32,063 bases of DNA from Paraburkholderia guartelaensis (lineage in GTDB: Bacteria; Pseudomonadota; Gammaproteobacteria; Burkholderiales; Burkholderiaceae), in contig NZ_SMOD01000063.1 in NCBI RefSeq assembly GCF_004353905.1, forward strand, positions 1-32,063, given 5' to 3'. Of the stretch, positions 7,523-15,219 are shown piece by piece (position 1 is the first letter of the stretch; each line of letters begins with the position of its first letter). The notes below the pieces were generated by a model. That model was not told the origin of the DNA. It was given only the letters and a program-made list of their open reading frames with translations, and searched no databases. A program made the translations under genes and the position numbers.

Positions 7523-7948
7523 TTACGTCACATCCTCATCGCGCTCTGCATCCGTCTGCAGAGCGCGAATATCGCGCGCGCAAATCCGGAAGATTGCTTT
7601 GTGATCCTGATGAACGTGCTGATTCTGGCGCAGTTCGCATTGCTGAGCCGCAAGCTCTATTGCGTGTGAATGGGCGGCCTGCCAGATCTCCCAGGCAATT
7701 TGCGCGCCGCTTTGCGAATAATCGTCGTTTCCATCGCGCTCGAGCGCATCGGGAAGGCGCGTGTGGAGTTGCAGATAGTGCGTGCGATAAAGCGCCTCGA
7801 AAATCTCGCGGCGTGACAGGCGCTTCAAGCTCGCCTCTTCGCGAACGTGACCGGATTTGTGAGGCGCAGAGACTTCATCCACATGCGACGTCGAGACGTA
7901 CTTCTTCTTGCGGGTGGGGAGGATCACGCGTTCGTCGCGCGACAGCAT
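7523..7948 (-). CDS. Hypothetical protein, convergent with flhC-like gene
   Basis: A 141-residue frame of mixed, protein-like composition: basic start (LPTRKKKYVSTSHVDE), then a predicted helical part with LSRREIFEALYRTHYLQLH and QIAWEIWQAAHSHAIELAAQ, and a charged end. I do not recognise the family. It ends 18 bp from the flhC-like stop on the opposite strand, and no rival frame is better. The start codon at 7948 lacks an obvious Shine-Dalgarno, and a later start is possible. Confidence 0.5.
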   Translation of the reverse strand: MLSRDERVILPTRKKKYVSTSHVDEVSAPHKSGHVREEASLKRLSRREIFEALYRTHYLQLHTRLPDALERDGNDDYSQSGAQIAWEIWQAAHSHAIELAAQQCELRQNQHVHQDHKAIFRICARDIRALQTDAERDEDVT

Positions 7949-8098
7949 GCGCGCGACGTTACGGACATTGATATTGTCGCAGGCTGCGCAAAAGAATTGG
8001 CCGCGGAATATCGCGAATTTTTCTGCGCTATTCGTGAGTCGTTACAGCACCCGGACCTGCGATTATTCTGGGCATAAGAAAGTCGAAAGGAGTCGACC

Positions 8099-8572
8099 AT
8101 GCAAATCGGGGCGGCGACACAGTTCGCCAACAGCAGCGCCAACACGAACACACTCCGTGCGGGCGCGGCTTCAGACCAGGCAGAACAGGACGGCACGCAG
8201 TCGAGCGACGATTCGACGAACGTCGCGTCGCCTGCATCGCAGGACGATGCCGTGCAAATTTCGCCGCAAGGCTATGCGGCCGCATCCACGGACGATACGG
8301 CGGACAGCGACGACGCCGCGGCCGACGCGAGCGATGCAACCGACGCGAGTGGTACCAGCGCTACCGGCGATACCGGCGATACGGCCGACACGAGCGACGC
8401 AACCGACGCGACATCGACGCCGGCCAACGCGCAGCCCGTGAAATCGCTCGTGTATGGTGCGCTGGGGCTCGAGCGTCCCGACGCGCCCGCCGACCCGAAC
8501 CACACCTATACGCTCGGGCGCTGGATCGCGGCGGGCATTACGCTGGGCGGCATCATCTCCCTCTTTATCTGA
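8099..8572 (+). CDS. Asp/Ala/Thr-rich protein with C-terminal membrane anchor, unknown function
   Basis: A 157-residue protein with a strong ribosome binding site (AAAGGAG seven bases before the ATG). Residues 20-115 are low complexity, dominated by D, A, T and S with repeated D-A-T-D and T-G-D-T-A-D type units and almost no basic residues. A short ordered part follows (VKSLVYGALGLERPD, then HTYTLGRWIAAG), and the last 18 residues are hydrophobic (GRWIAAGITLGGIISLFI), like a tail anchor. The early VQISPQG motif resembles short hydrophilic motifs in surface-related small proteins, but I cannot assign a family. The acidic repeat region is probably disordered. Confidence 0.75.
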   Translation: MQIGAATQFANSSANTNTLRAGAASDQAEQDGTQSSDDSTNVASPASQDDAVQISPQGYAAASTDDTADSDDAAADASDATDASGTSATGDTGDTADTSDATDATSTPANAQPVKSLVYGALGLERPDAPADPNHTYTLGRWIAAGITLGGIISLFI

Positions 8573-8691
8573 GCGCGCTGCGTCGCAATCTGGCGCGCAT
8601 AATGTTTCGGAGACCAGATGATATGGGTGGCAAGTCGGCTATCATCACTGCCGGCAAGACCATAAACCCATAACGTAGACGAGGCCCGCCC

Positions 8692-9702
8692 GTGGCTTTC
8701 AGCGCCTTTGCCGCTTCGTATGCAGCCGTTCCGCTCGCCGCCATCGCTGCCGCGGCCGTCGCGCTCGTCAAGGGCGGCCCCAGGCAGCCCGAGCCGCTCG
8801 AATCGATCAATGCGCCGTTCAAGGAAGTCGACTTTTCCGACCTTCCTGCGTTGCGCCGTTATACGGCGCGAGACGGTGCGTCGCTCGCCTGGCGCGCCTA
8901 CCTTCCGCAAGCGGGCGCATCGCAAGCGTGTGTCGTGCTCATCCACGGATCGTCGGCAAGCAGCGCGAGCCTCCACCCGCTCGCGCGCCAGTTCGCCGCC
9001 GCGGGCTACGCGGCCTGCGTGCCCGATGTACGCGGCCACGGCGAATCGGGGCGCAAGGGCACGATCGCCTACATCGGCCAGCTGGAAGACGACCTCGAAG
9101 ATCTGCTCGCGGCATTGCCCGCCGAGCTGGCCGCGCTGCCAAAAACGCTGATCGGTTTTTCGTCGGGCGGCGGCTTCGCGCTGCGCTTTGCAGGCAGCGC
9201 ACGTCAGCGTCTGTTCGAGCGTTATGTGCTGCTCGCGCCCTTCCTCCACCATAAGGCGCGCACCACGCGCAACGAGGTCGGCGGCTGGGTGTCGGTCGGC
9301 ATACCGCGCCTCGTCGTGCTCGCCATGCTCAACGGCCTGCGCATCCGCGTCTTCAATCATCTGCCGACGATCGCCTACGCGCTCGCACCCGAGGTCCGTG
9401 ACGAACTGACGCCGCAGTATTCGTTCAACCTGATGCAGAATTTCCGCCCGCACGACGACTATCGCGCGGACATACGCGGCGCGCGGCAACCGCTGCACGT
9501 GCTGGCCGGCACGGAAGACGAGGTCTTTCACGCCGGCGAATACGCTGCCGCGTTCGAGGAAGCCGGCGCGCACGTGCCGGTCACGCTCGTGCCGGGCTCT
9601 GGGCACATCGGCTTGACGCTGGATGCCCCCGCCATCGCCACGATCGTCGGCTGCGTGAAGTCCTGCGTGAAGCCCTGCGTGAAGCCCTGCGTGCAGCCAT
9701 AA
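8692..9702 (+). CDS. Alpha/beta hydrolase (lysophospholipase-like) with N-terminal membrane segment and CVKP-repeat tail
   Basis: A 336-residue protein starting with GTG at 8692, with GAGG ten bases upstream. Residues 3-26 are hydrophobic (signal anchor). The hydrolase fold shows the oxyanion region VVLIHGSSASS, the strand/turn VPDVRGHGES, the nucleophile elbow GFSSGGG with the catalytic Ser, the acid region GTEDEVF and the His in GSGHIGL. It therefore looks like an active serine esterase or lipase; the substrate is unknown. The C-terminus is odd: four copies of a Cys-Val-Lys/Gln-Pro/Ser unit encoded by 12-bp tandem repeats. No partner gene is evident. Confidence 0.88.
   Translation: MAFSAFAASYAAVPLAAIAAAAVALVKGGPRQPEPLESINAPFKEVDFSDLPALRRYTARDGASLAWRAYLPQAGASQACVVLIHGSSASSASLHPLARQFAAAGYAACVPDVRGHGESGRKGTIAYIGQLEDDLEDLLAALPAELAALPKTLIGFSSGGGFALRFAGSARQRLFERYVLLAPFLHHKARTTRNEVGGWVSVGIPRLVVLAMLNGLRIRVFNHLPTIAYALAPEVRDELTPQYSFNLMQNFRPHDDYRADIRGARQPLHVLAGTEDEVFHAGEYAAAFEEAGAHVPVTLVPGSGHIGLTLDAPAIATIVGCVKSCVKPCVKPCVQP
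9652..9699 (+). repeat. 12-bp tandem repeat, four units, inside the hydrolase C-terminus
   Basis: Units of 12 bp start at 9652, 9664, 9676 and 9688. The consensus is TGCGTGAAGCCC, with only three differing bases among the four. They encode CVKS, CVKP, CVKP, CVQP just before the stop codon. Copy number could vary by slippage without changing frame. Confidence 0.9.
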
Positions 9703-9864
9703 GGCATGGCGACACTCGCCGGCCCATCGCCTGTCCGTATCCGCCAAACTGGCTGAATCCGCCGATTGATCTTCGCGGCGAAGTGGCCCATATTCAAATG
9801 AGTGCGCAAATCAGGCACCGATTTTGCGGCACTTCGTCAATCGAAGCGAAAGCGCGCTCCTCCC

Positions 9865-10842
9865 ATGCTGAACGCCCCTGGTCACGACGATTCTGGTCCG
9901 TCGGAGTGCCCCTACTGTGGGACCCTATTCAATGCAGCGCTCGCACTCTGCCCCCAATGCGGAGCGAATCAACTGGCCGCGGCCTCCCGCATCGCCGCCG
10001 CGAGCGAGGACGTGCCGGGAGAACACGCGCACGGGGTAGTCGAGCGCCTGCGCGCGCTCCCGGGCGGCCTTGGCGGCAATCGGACCTACAACGGCGAGTA
10101 TCCGTCGATCGACGAGGAGCAAGTCGCCGAACGGCGGCGGCTGCCGCGCTATGCATGGGCGGGTCTCGGCGTGCTGGCGGTCGCACTCAGCGGTTATGCG
10201 TTCCTGCATCGCAGCGAATGGGAGCCGAAGCTCGGCGTACAGGTGGTCGAGGGGTCCGTGAGCGGTGCGAAGGGCATACAGAACACACAGAGCACTCAGG
10301 GCACCCTCGCCACGCTGACTAACCGTCCACACACGCTCCTGCCGCGTGCGGGCGCACCGCAGCACCGCGTCGCCCAGGGGAATGCGCCGGCCGCCTCACA
10401 CGCGCCCGCCGCGCCGCGCTATGCGAGTGCGCATCCCGAAGTCGCGAGCAATCTGGCCAGCGCGCGCCTGAATCTCGACAAGAACAACCTCTGGCCCGCA
10501 CGCAGGGCGCTCACGAGCGCGCTTGCCGTAGAGCCCGGCAACCCGGAAGCGCAGCAAATGCAAACCGACCTCGTCGCGCGCGAGCAGCAGCGCGACGCGT
10601 TGATCGGTCAGGCGCGGCAATGCGAGCACGAGCGCCAATGGGCCTGTGTGCGGCAAAACGCGGGGCAAGCGGTAGATGTCGACGCATCGAGCCGCGAAGC
10701 GAGGCACCTGCTTACGCTCGCCAGCGGCGAGCACCGGCCTGCCGGCGGCAGGCACAATGGCCGGACGTGGCCATGGGAAAGCCAGTATGCGCAGGCGGGC
10801 GACAGCCGTTCTCGCCAGGATCCCCTCTTCTGGCATCACTGA
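9865..10842 (+). CDS. Zinc-ribbon / single-TM / TPR-like protein
   Basis: From ATG 9865 the protein is 325 residues; a GTG at 9802 would add 21 residues. The N-terminus holds a double-Cys zinc ribbon (C15-x2-C18 and C29-x2-C32, CPYCG and CPQCG). A charged linker leads to one membrane segment (about 97-114, AWAGLGVLAVALSGYAFL). The C-terminal half carries Ala-rich spacer and then TPR-like helices (NLASARLNLDKNNLWPARRAL, then ALAVEPGNPEAQQMQ). The architecture suggests a cytosolic zinc ribbon and a periplasmic TPR part, as seen in some bacterial assembly or regulatory proteins. No specific function can be given. It stands alone between the hydrolase and the TetR operon. Confidence 0.72.
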   Translation: MLNAPGHDDSGPSECPYCGTLFNAALALCPQCGANQLAAASRIAAASEDVPGEHAHGVVERLRALPGGLGGNRTYNGEYPSIDEEQVAERRRLPRYAWAGLGVLAVALSGYAFLHRSEWEPKLGVQVVEGSVSGAKGIQNTQSTQGTLATLTNRPHTLLPRAGAPQHRVAQGNAPAASHAPAAPRYASAHPEVASNLASARLNLDKNNLWPARRALTSALAVEPGNPEAQQMQTDLVAREQQRDALIGQARQCEHERQWACVRQNAGQAVDVDASSREARHLLTLASGEHRPAGGRHNGRTWPWESQYAQAGDSRSRQDPLFWHH

Positions 10843-10873
10843 TCCGCCCCTCAGCCAGCACTTGCAGACGATT

Positions 10874-10924
10874 TGTGAACGATGAATAATATTGAACGTC
10901 GTTCAATATTATTCATCGTTCACA
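10874..10924. promoter_or_regulatory. Perfect 51-bp palindrome, probable TetR autoregulatory operator
   Basis: Two 25-bp arms (10874-10898 and 10900-10924) are exact reverse complements around a single T at 10899. The core is ATTGAACGTCGTTCAAT, of the kind bound by TetR-family dimers, and GAACG occurs twice per arm (at 10877 and 10894), so two dimers could bind. AT-rich sequence resembling a -10 element lies within it. The right end of the palindrome reaches the A of the preferred TetR start codon, so binding would block both transcription and the start of translation. Confidence 0.85.
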
Positions 10925-11607
10925 TGTCCGCGCCCACGTCCGCTCCGCCAGGCCGCCGCGATCGCAAACGCCTGCAGACTCTGGAACATCTCGCGCGCAC
11001 CGCCGCCGCGCTATTCGAAGCTCACGGTTACGAACCGGTGACGATGGAGCAGATTGCCGCCGCCGCGGACGTGGCGAAGGGCACGCTGTACAACCATTTC
11101 CCGGTGAAAGAGGCGGTGCTCGCCCATTGGCTGCATCTCGAACTGGGAGCGAATCTCGCGGCGCTGCACGCCAGGCTCGAAGGCACGCCGGGTTTCGCCG
11201 CGGGCGTGCGGCTCGTGCTCGATCATTCCGCGAGCTGGTGTGAGGCGCACCCGGACTACCTCGCGCCTTACCTGCGGTTTCGCTTTCTTGGCATCGGCAC
11301 GGAGCCCTCTCCGTCGCGGGACAGCGAGCAATTGAGCGACATCGCCGATACCTTTGCCTGGCTCGTCCGGCGCGCGCAGGCGCAAGGCGAATTGCGCGAC
11401 GATCTCGACGCGGCGCGGCTTGCGCTTTCGTTCCACCACCTCTACCTCTGCGCCATGCTGCGCTGGCTCGCCGAACCACGCCTGAAACTGCGCAAGGAGT
11501 TTGCCGCAGCTGTCGATTTGTTCCTGCACGGCGCGGCCCTTCCGGCACAGGCGCCCCGGAAAGCACCCGCGAAGGTCGTGCCGAAATCGAGGAGAAAGGC
11601 CCCATGA
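10924..11607 (+). CDS. TetR-family transcriptional regulator
   Basis: From ATG 10924 the protein is 227 residues. The N-terminal helix-turn-helix (about 15-65) reads LEHLARTAAALFEAHGYEPVTMEQIAAAADVAKGTLYNHF, a standard TetR DNA-binding domain. The ligand-binding helical part follows, with little homology visible. A start at 10882 is also open, but would translate half of the palindrome into a non-family leader (MNNIERRSILF); neither start has a clear Shine-Dalgarno. The stop overlaps the glycosyltransferase ATG by 4 bp, so the two form an operon and the regulator probably controls the glycosyltransferase together with itself. A Lys/Arg/Pro-rich tail ends the protein. Confidence 0.92.
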   Translation: MSAPTSAPPGRRDRKRLQTLEHLARTAAALFEAHGYEPVTMEQIAAAADVAKGTLYNHFPVKEAVLAHWLHLELGANLAALHARLEGTPGFAAGVRLVLDHSASWCEAHPDYLAPYLRFRFLGIGTEPSPSRDSEQLSDIADTFAWLVRRAQAQGELRDDLDAARLALSFHHLYLCAMLRWLAEPRLKLRKEFAAAVDLFLHGAALPAQAPRKAPAKVVPKSRRKAP

Positions 11608-12851
11608 AGCTGCTTATCGCCACCTACGGCACCGAGGGCGATGCGCGCCCGTTCGCTGCGTTGTGCCGTGGCTTGATGGACGCCGGGCACGAAGCGCGCC
11701 TGCTCGCCGACGCCGCCACGCTCGGCAGCGCCCACGCACTCGGCGTGCCGGCCACGGCGCTGGCCGGCGACATTCGCGGCATGCTTCGCCCGGACCACGC
11801 TATCGCGAGCGTCGTCGCGAAAGGCGGCGGCTTCAACGAGACCGCACGCGCGCTCGCGAAGATCGCCAACGAAAACGCGCAGTCGTGGATGCGCACAATC
11901 GTCGAGGAGAGCGAGGGCTGCGATGCGATTCTGGTTGCCGGGCTGGCCGCGTTCGTGGGGCTTTCCGCGGCGGAGTATCTCGGCGTGAAAGGCATAGGCT
12001 CGGGCATGATCCCGCTCACGCCGACCGCGGCCTTCCCTTCGGCGTTTTTGCCGCCCAGGTGGGTACCGCGCGTGCTCAACCGCGCCAGCCACGGCCTCGT
12101 GAACGGCATGCTCTGGAAGGCGTTCCGCGACAAGACCAACGCCGCGCGCGCGATGTTCGGCCTGCCGCCGCGCAAGGCGGTATGGAAGGACCACCCGATG
12201 GTCTATGGCGTCTCGCCGAGCTTGCTGGCCGCGCCTGCCGACTGGCCCGGCAACGCTCATCTCTGCGGACAGTGGCTGGCGCCGAGCCCGGCATGGACGC
12301 CACCGGATGCGCTAACGCGCTTTCTCGCTGCGGGCGACGCGCCCGTCTACATCGGCTTTGGCAGCATGACGGGCTTCGACAATGTGCGGCTGCTCAATGC
12401 CCTGGTCGAAGCCATGCAGGGCCGGCGCGCACTCTTCTATCCGGGCTGGAGCGGCATCGACCCGAAGGCGCTTCCTGAGAATTTTTTCGTCGTCGGCGAC
12501 ACGCCGCACGACTGGCTGCTCCCGCGCACTGCCGCCGTCATTCATCACGGCGGCTCCGGTACTTCGCACTCCGCAGCACGCGCGGGGGTGCCTTCCATTG
12601 TGACGCCGTTCGCGGGCGATCAGTTCTTCTGGGCGGAGCGCCTGCGCGAGGCGGGGGTCGCGCCAGCAGCCGTGGACGGGCGCAAGCCCAGCGCCCAAGC
12701 GTTCTCGAGCGCACTCGACTTCGCCGCCAGCGAAACGGTGCGAAGCCGCGCCCGCACATTAGGCAAAACGATGCGTGCGGAAAACGGCGTGGCGAACGCG
12801 GTGGCTGTCCTCGAGCGCATCGTTGCGGTGTATGTGCGCGAGGGAGCGTGA
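11604..12851 (+). CDS. GT1-family glycosyltransferase (UDP-glycosyltransferase, MGT type)
   Basis: A 415-residue enzyme with the two-domain GT-B layout. The N-terminus MKLLIATYGTEGDARPFAAL matches the sterol/macrolide glycosyltransferase group. In the C-terminal half VYIGFGSMTGFD begins the donor domain, and HHGGSGTSHSAARAGVP with PFAGDQFFWAERL forms the nucleotide-sugar binding signature. Such enzymes transfer a sugar to small lipophilic acceptors (sterols, macrolides, phenolics, hydroxy-lipids). Acceptor and sugar are not predictable. It overlaps the TetR gene (ATGA), consistent with inducible detoxification or modification of a compound sensed by that regulator. It converges with ubiM, 2 bp apart. 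Confidence 0.9.
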   Translation: MKLLIATYGTEGDARPFAALCRGLMDAGHEARLLADAATLGSAHALGVPATALAGDIRGMLRPDHAIASVVAKGGGFNETARALAKIANENAQSWMRTIVEESEGCDAILVAGLAAFVGLSAAEYLGVKGIGSGMIPLTPTAAFPSAFLPPRWVPRVLNRASHGLVNGMLWKAFRDKTNAARAMFGLPPRKAVWKDHPMVYGVSPSLLAAPADWPGNAHLCGQWLAPSPAWTPPDALTRFLAAGDAPVYIGFGSMTGFDNVRLLNALVEAMQGRRALFYPGWSGIDPKALPENFFVVGDTPHDWLLPRTAAVIHHGGSGTSHSAARAGVPSIVTPFAGDQFFWAERLREAGVAPAAVDGRKPSAQAFSSALDFAASETVRSRARTLGKTMRAENGVANAVAVLERIVAVYVREGA

Positions 12852-12853
12852 AG

Positions 12854-14050
12854 TCAGCCAGTCAGTGAAGCTGCAATGGCCTTCCTGAACGGCGTCAGTT
12901 TCGATGCCGCGCGCAGCATGAAGTCGCGCGCCAGTTTCGCGGGCGCGGTGTTATTCGTGTAGACGTCGGTGATGAACCGGGTCGCGAGATAGAGAGGCCT
13001 GGTCGCGCGGCGGTGCTGGCTCTCATAGCGCTGCAAGACCGCAAGGGACCCAATATCGCAGCCACTCTTTAGCGCATCGATGATTCGGTTACCTAAGGTT
13101 TCCACGCCGAGGAGCCCGAAATTGAACCCATGCGCGGTCACCGGATGCATGCCGACCGCGGCATCGCCCACCGTCGCGAAGCGTTTTCCGACGAAGCGCT
13201 CCGGATAAACCGCAACGAGCGGATAAACGTGCCGGGTGCTCGCCAGCTTCATCGCGCCCAGCCTGTGCATGAAACGATCTTCGATATGCCGCGCGAACGC
13301 GTCGGGCTCAAGCGCCGCAATCTCGTTGACCTGGCCCACAGGCAGCGTCAGCACGACCGACGACTGATGCGCGTTCGTCGAGCGCTCCGCGTTCATGGGC
13401 AGCAACGCGAGCGTCTGACCGTAGCCGAACCATTCCCACGCAGCGTGTTCGTGAGGCGCTTCGTGCGTCATGCGGCAAACCAGCATGGCGCGGCCGAAAT
13501 CGTGCATGTTGGCGGCAATGCCCATCATCTTGCGCGTGGACGAGAAGCGGCTGTCCGCTGCGACGATCAGCTTCGCCGAGAGCGTCTCGCCGCCCTCCAG
13601 TGTCACGCTCGCCAGATCTTCACCGGCTTTCACGCCGCTGACCCTTTGCGCCGCGAGCAGCGTCACGTCGCCATGCTCAGCCGTGCTTTCCTGCAGCGCC
13701 TCGTAGGCAGCCTTGCGAATCAGGTGATTTGAGACCAGCCAGCCCAGCTCCGCGTGGCCGCTCAGTTCGTGCCCGATCTCGAGCGCGCCCGGCGAGGGGC
13801 CATTGAACACCCTGGCGCTGCAAAGCGGGGCACGCGCGTGCGGATCGATGAGATCCCACAGCCCGAACTTGCGCATCAAGCGCACCGACTTCTGGGTCAG
13901 CGCGATCTCGCGCCCGTCGAACTGCGGCTCGCTGATGTCGGCGAGGCCCTGCTGCTCGACCATGACGATCTTGAGGCCAACGCCACTGAGCGCGCGCGCG
14001 AGACAGAGCCCCACCGGCCCGGCGCCCACGATAACGATATCTGCTTGCAT
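12854..14050 (-). CDS. ubiM: UbiM-type FAD-dependent ubiquinone hydroxylase
   Basis: From ATG 14050 the protein is 398 residues. A longer in-frame start at 14362 only adds arginine-rich antisense of hemerythrin and was rejected. It is a UbiH/Coq6-type flavoprotein: FAD motif GAGPVG (9-14), EPQFDGREIALTQKS, the middle motif DFGRAMLVCRM, the second FAD motif VGDAAVGMHPVTAHGFNFGL and the end NTAPAKLARDFMLR. These blocks fit the UbiM branch, in which a single enzyme can hydroxylate several positions of the ubiquinone ring. The reaction needs O2 and NAD(P)H at the cytoplasmic membrane. A bacteriohemerythrin gene lies 23 bp upstream on the same strand, so the two are probably co-transcribed. Confidence 0.88.
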   Translation of the reverse strand: MQADIVIVGAGPVGLCLARALSGVGLKIVMVEQQGLADISEPQFDGREIALTQKSVRLMRKFGLWDLIDPHARAPLCSARVFNGPSPGALEIGHELSGHAELGWLVSNHLIRKAAYEALQESTAEHGDVTLLAAQRVSGVKAGEDLASVTLEGGETLSAKLIVAADSRFSSTRKMMGIAANMHDFGRAMLVCRMTHEAPHEHAAWEWFGYGQTLALLPMNAERSTNAHQSSVVLTLPVGQVNEIAALEPDAFARHIEDRFMHRLGAMKLASTRHVYPLVAVYPERFVGKRFATVGDAAVGMHPVTAHGFNFGLLGVETLGNRIIDALKSGCDIGSLAVLQRYESQHRRATRPLYLATRFITDVYTNNTAPAKLARDFMLRAASKLTPFRKAIAASLTG

Positions 14051-14073
14051 GAATCGAACGATTTGAATGTGAC

Positions 14074-14514
14074 TCAAACAATCTGGTCGACGTGATCGAT
14101 CTGCGCGATGCCGCGTGCGCGCAGGGCTTCGACCATGAGCGCGTCCATCGACTTCACGTGCCAGGCGAACCATTCGCGCAGTTCGCCCACCAGTTGCCGC
14201 CCCGTGTCGAAGCGCCCCTCGTCGGCGACTTGCCTGCGCACCTCGCCGGCCACATTGAGGACGTGCCGATGCTGGCTTCCATGGCAATGGCGCGGACCGA
14301 AGTTCATTTCCTCCATCCACGCCTCTTCCTGCGCGAAGTGCTGCTTCGTATGTGCCGTCCACGCATCGAACGCGCCGATCCAGGTTTCGTCACTCGCGCA
14401 CGCGAGCGCGTCGAGCAGCGCGACGAATTCGGCATGCATCGTATCGGTCATCGGTTCGCCCAGTTGCAGATCGGGCGCAAGTGTTGGCGAGGGGCGCGGC
14501 GCGGGTGAGTTCAT
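14074..14514 (-). CDS. Bacteriohemerythrin, O2-binding di-iron protein
   Basis: A 146-residue protein with all seven iron ligands of the bacteriohemerythrin family at canonical spacing: H27 (TMHAEF), H59 and E63 (HFAQEE), H78 and H82 (HGSQH), H119 and D124 (WHVKSMD). The first 20 residues are a Pro-rich leader; a start at M22 is also possible. It should reversibly bind O2 in the cytoplasm as a carrier, store or sensor. It is the upstream gene of ubiM, whose substrate is O2, which suggests O2 delivery to ubiquinone synthesis at low oxygen; that link is inference. Confidence 0.93.
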   Translation of the reverse strand: MNSPAPRPSPTLAPDLQLGEPMTDTMHAEFVALLDALACASDETWIGAFDAWTAHTKQHFAQEEAWMEEMNFGPRHCHGSQHRHVLNVAGEVRRQVADEGRFDTGRQLVGELREWFAWHVKSMDALMVEALRARGIAQIDHVDQIV

Positions 14515-14771
14515 GAAGGACAGTGACGGCGTTCAGCAACGGTATGAAAAGCCCTCTCGGGCAATTTTTCAAGATACCGGGGCACATCGATCTGCGCGCT
14601 GATTTTTAGCAAACGTCGCACGATCGGTCACTGAGGCCGATGGACGCGGCATGAGCGCATGCACGCGAAGCGATCAGACGAAAAGAAACGTCGATTCCGG
14701 CGCAGCGTGGGGAGCGCGGGCCGCAAACGAGTAAGGATGCGAGGAAAGGTGCCGCAGACGCGAAAACATGA

Positions 14772-14790
14772 AGCCGCGCGGCGCGCGGCT
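14772..14790 (-). terminator. Hairpin at the stop of the small minus-strand gene
   Basis: A perfect inverted repeat, AGCCGCGCG / CGCGCGGCT around one G, overlaps the end of the small gene at 14790-14999. On the minus strand it is followed by TCATGTTTTC, a weak U-tract. It is a likely but imperfect rho-independent terminator. Confidence 0.45.
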
Positions 14791-14999
14791 CAAACTAGTT
14801 CGGCGAGATTGACGAGGGCGCGGTCGCCGTCGGATTGTGCTTCGTCTTCGGCGCGGAACGTCCTCTCGCTGTACGCGATGACCTTGAACCCGCCGCCTGC
14901 CGAACGCTCTATGGTGATACCCCAGTGCCAGCCGCCTTCCTGTTCGAATACGTGCAGCCTTGGACTCGATGGTTGGCTCGGCGATTGAAAAATATTCAT
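14790..14999 (-). CDS. Small conserved-looking hypothetical protein
   Basis: A 69-residue frame with a good Shine-Dalgarno (GGGAGG, six bases before the ATG at 14999) and non-repetitive composition: MNIFQSPSQPSSPRLHVFEQ, then GGWHWGITIERSAGGGFKVIAYSE and an acidic end. The middle looks like a small beta-sheet. I do not recognise a family. A terminator-like hairpin sits at its stop. The 275 bp downstream (14515-14789), up to the hemerythrin start, contain no gene. Confidence 0.6.
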   Translation of the reverse strand: MNIFQSPSQPSSPRLHVFEQEGGWHWGITIERSAGGGFKVIAYSERTFRAEDEAQSDGDRALVNLAELV

Positions 15000-15219
15000 G
15001 TGAAGCCTCCCGTAGTGGGAATATCGTCTCGGACGATTGCCTGGATAAGAATCAGTCTAAAAAGCTCCTTGCTGCGACGCAATACGGAATTACGTGGACG
15101 TGAGAACCCTGAGGCGTTGCGCATTATTCGAGAATTACCCTGGTTATTATTCGACGCTCGGCAAACGTAAATGCCGCCAGCCACACGCCTATCCCAAACT
15201 GCGAGACAGCGAGAGTCCG

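Noticed and set aside
8283..8420. Asp/Ala/Thr codon repeats as a CRISPR or satellite
   Set aside because: The repetition is at the codon level with irregular units and lies inside one reading frame; no regular spacer arrangement exists.
14051..14362. N-terminal extension of UbiM by 104 codons
   Set aside because: The extension is out-of-frame antisense-like Arg-rich sequence that overlaps hemerythrin. The family start is at the FAD motif, matching ATG 14050.
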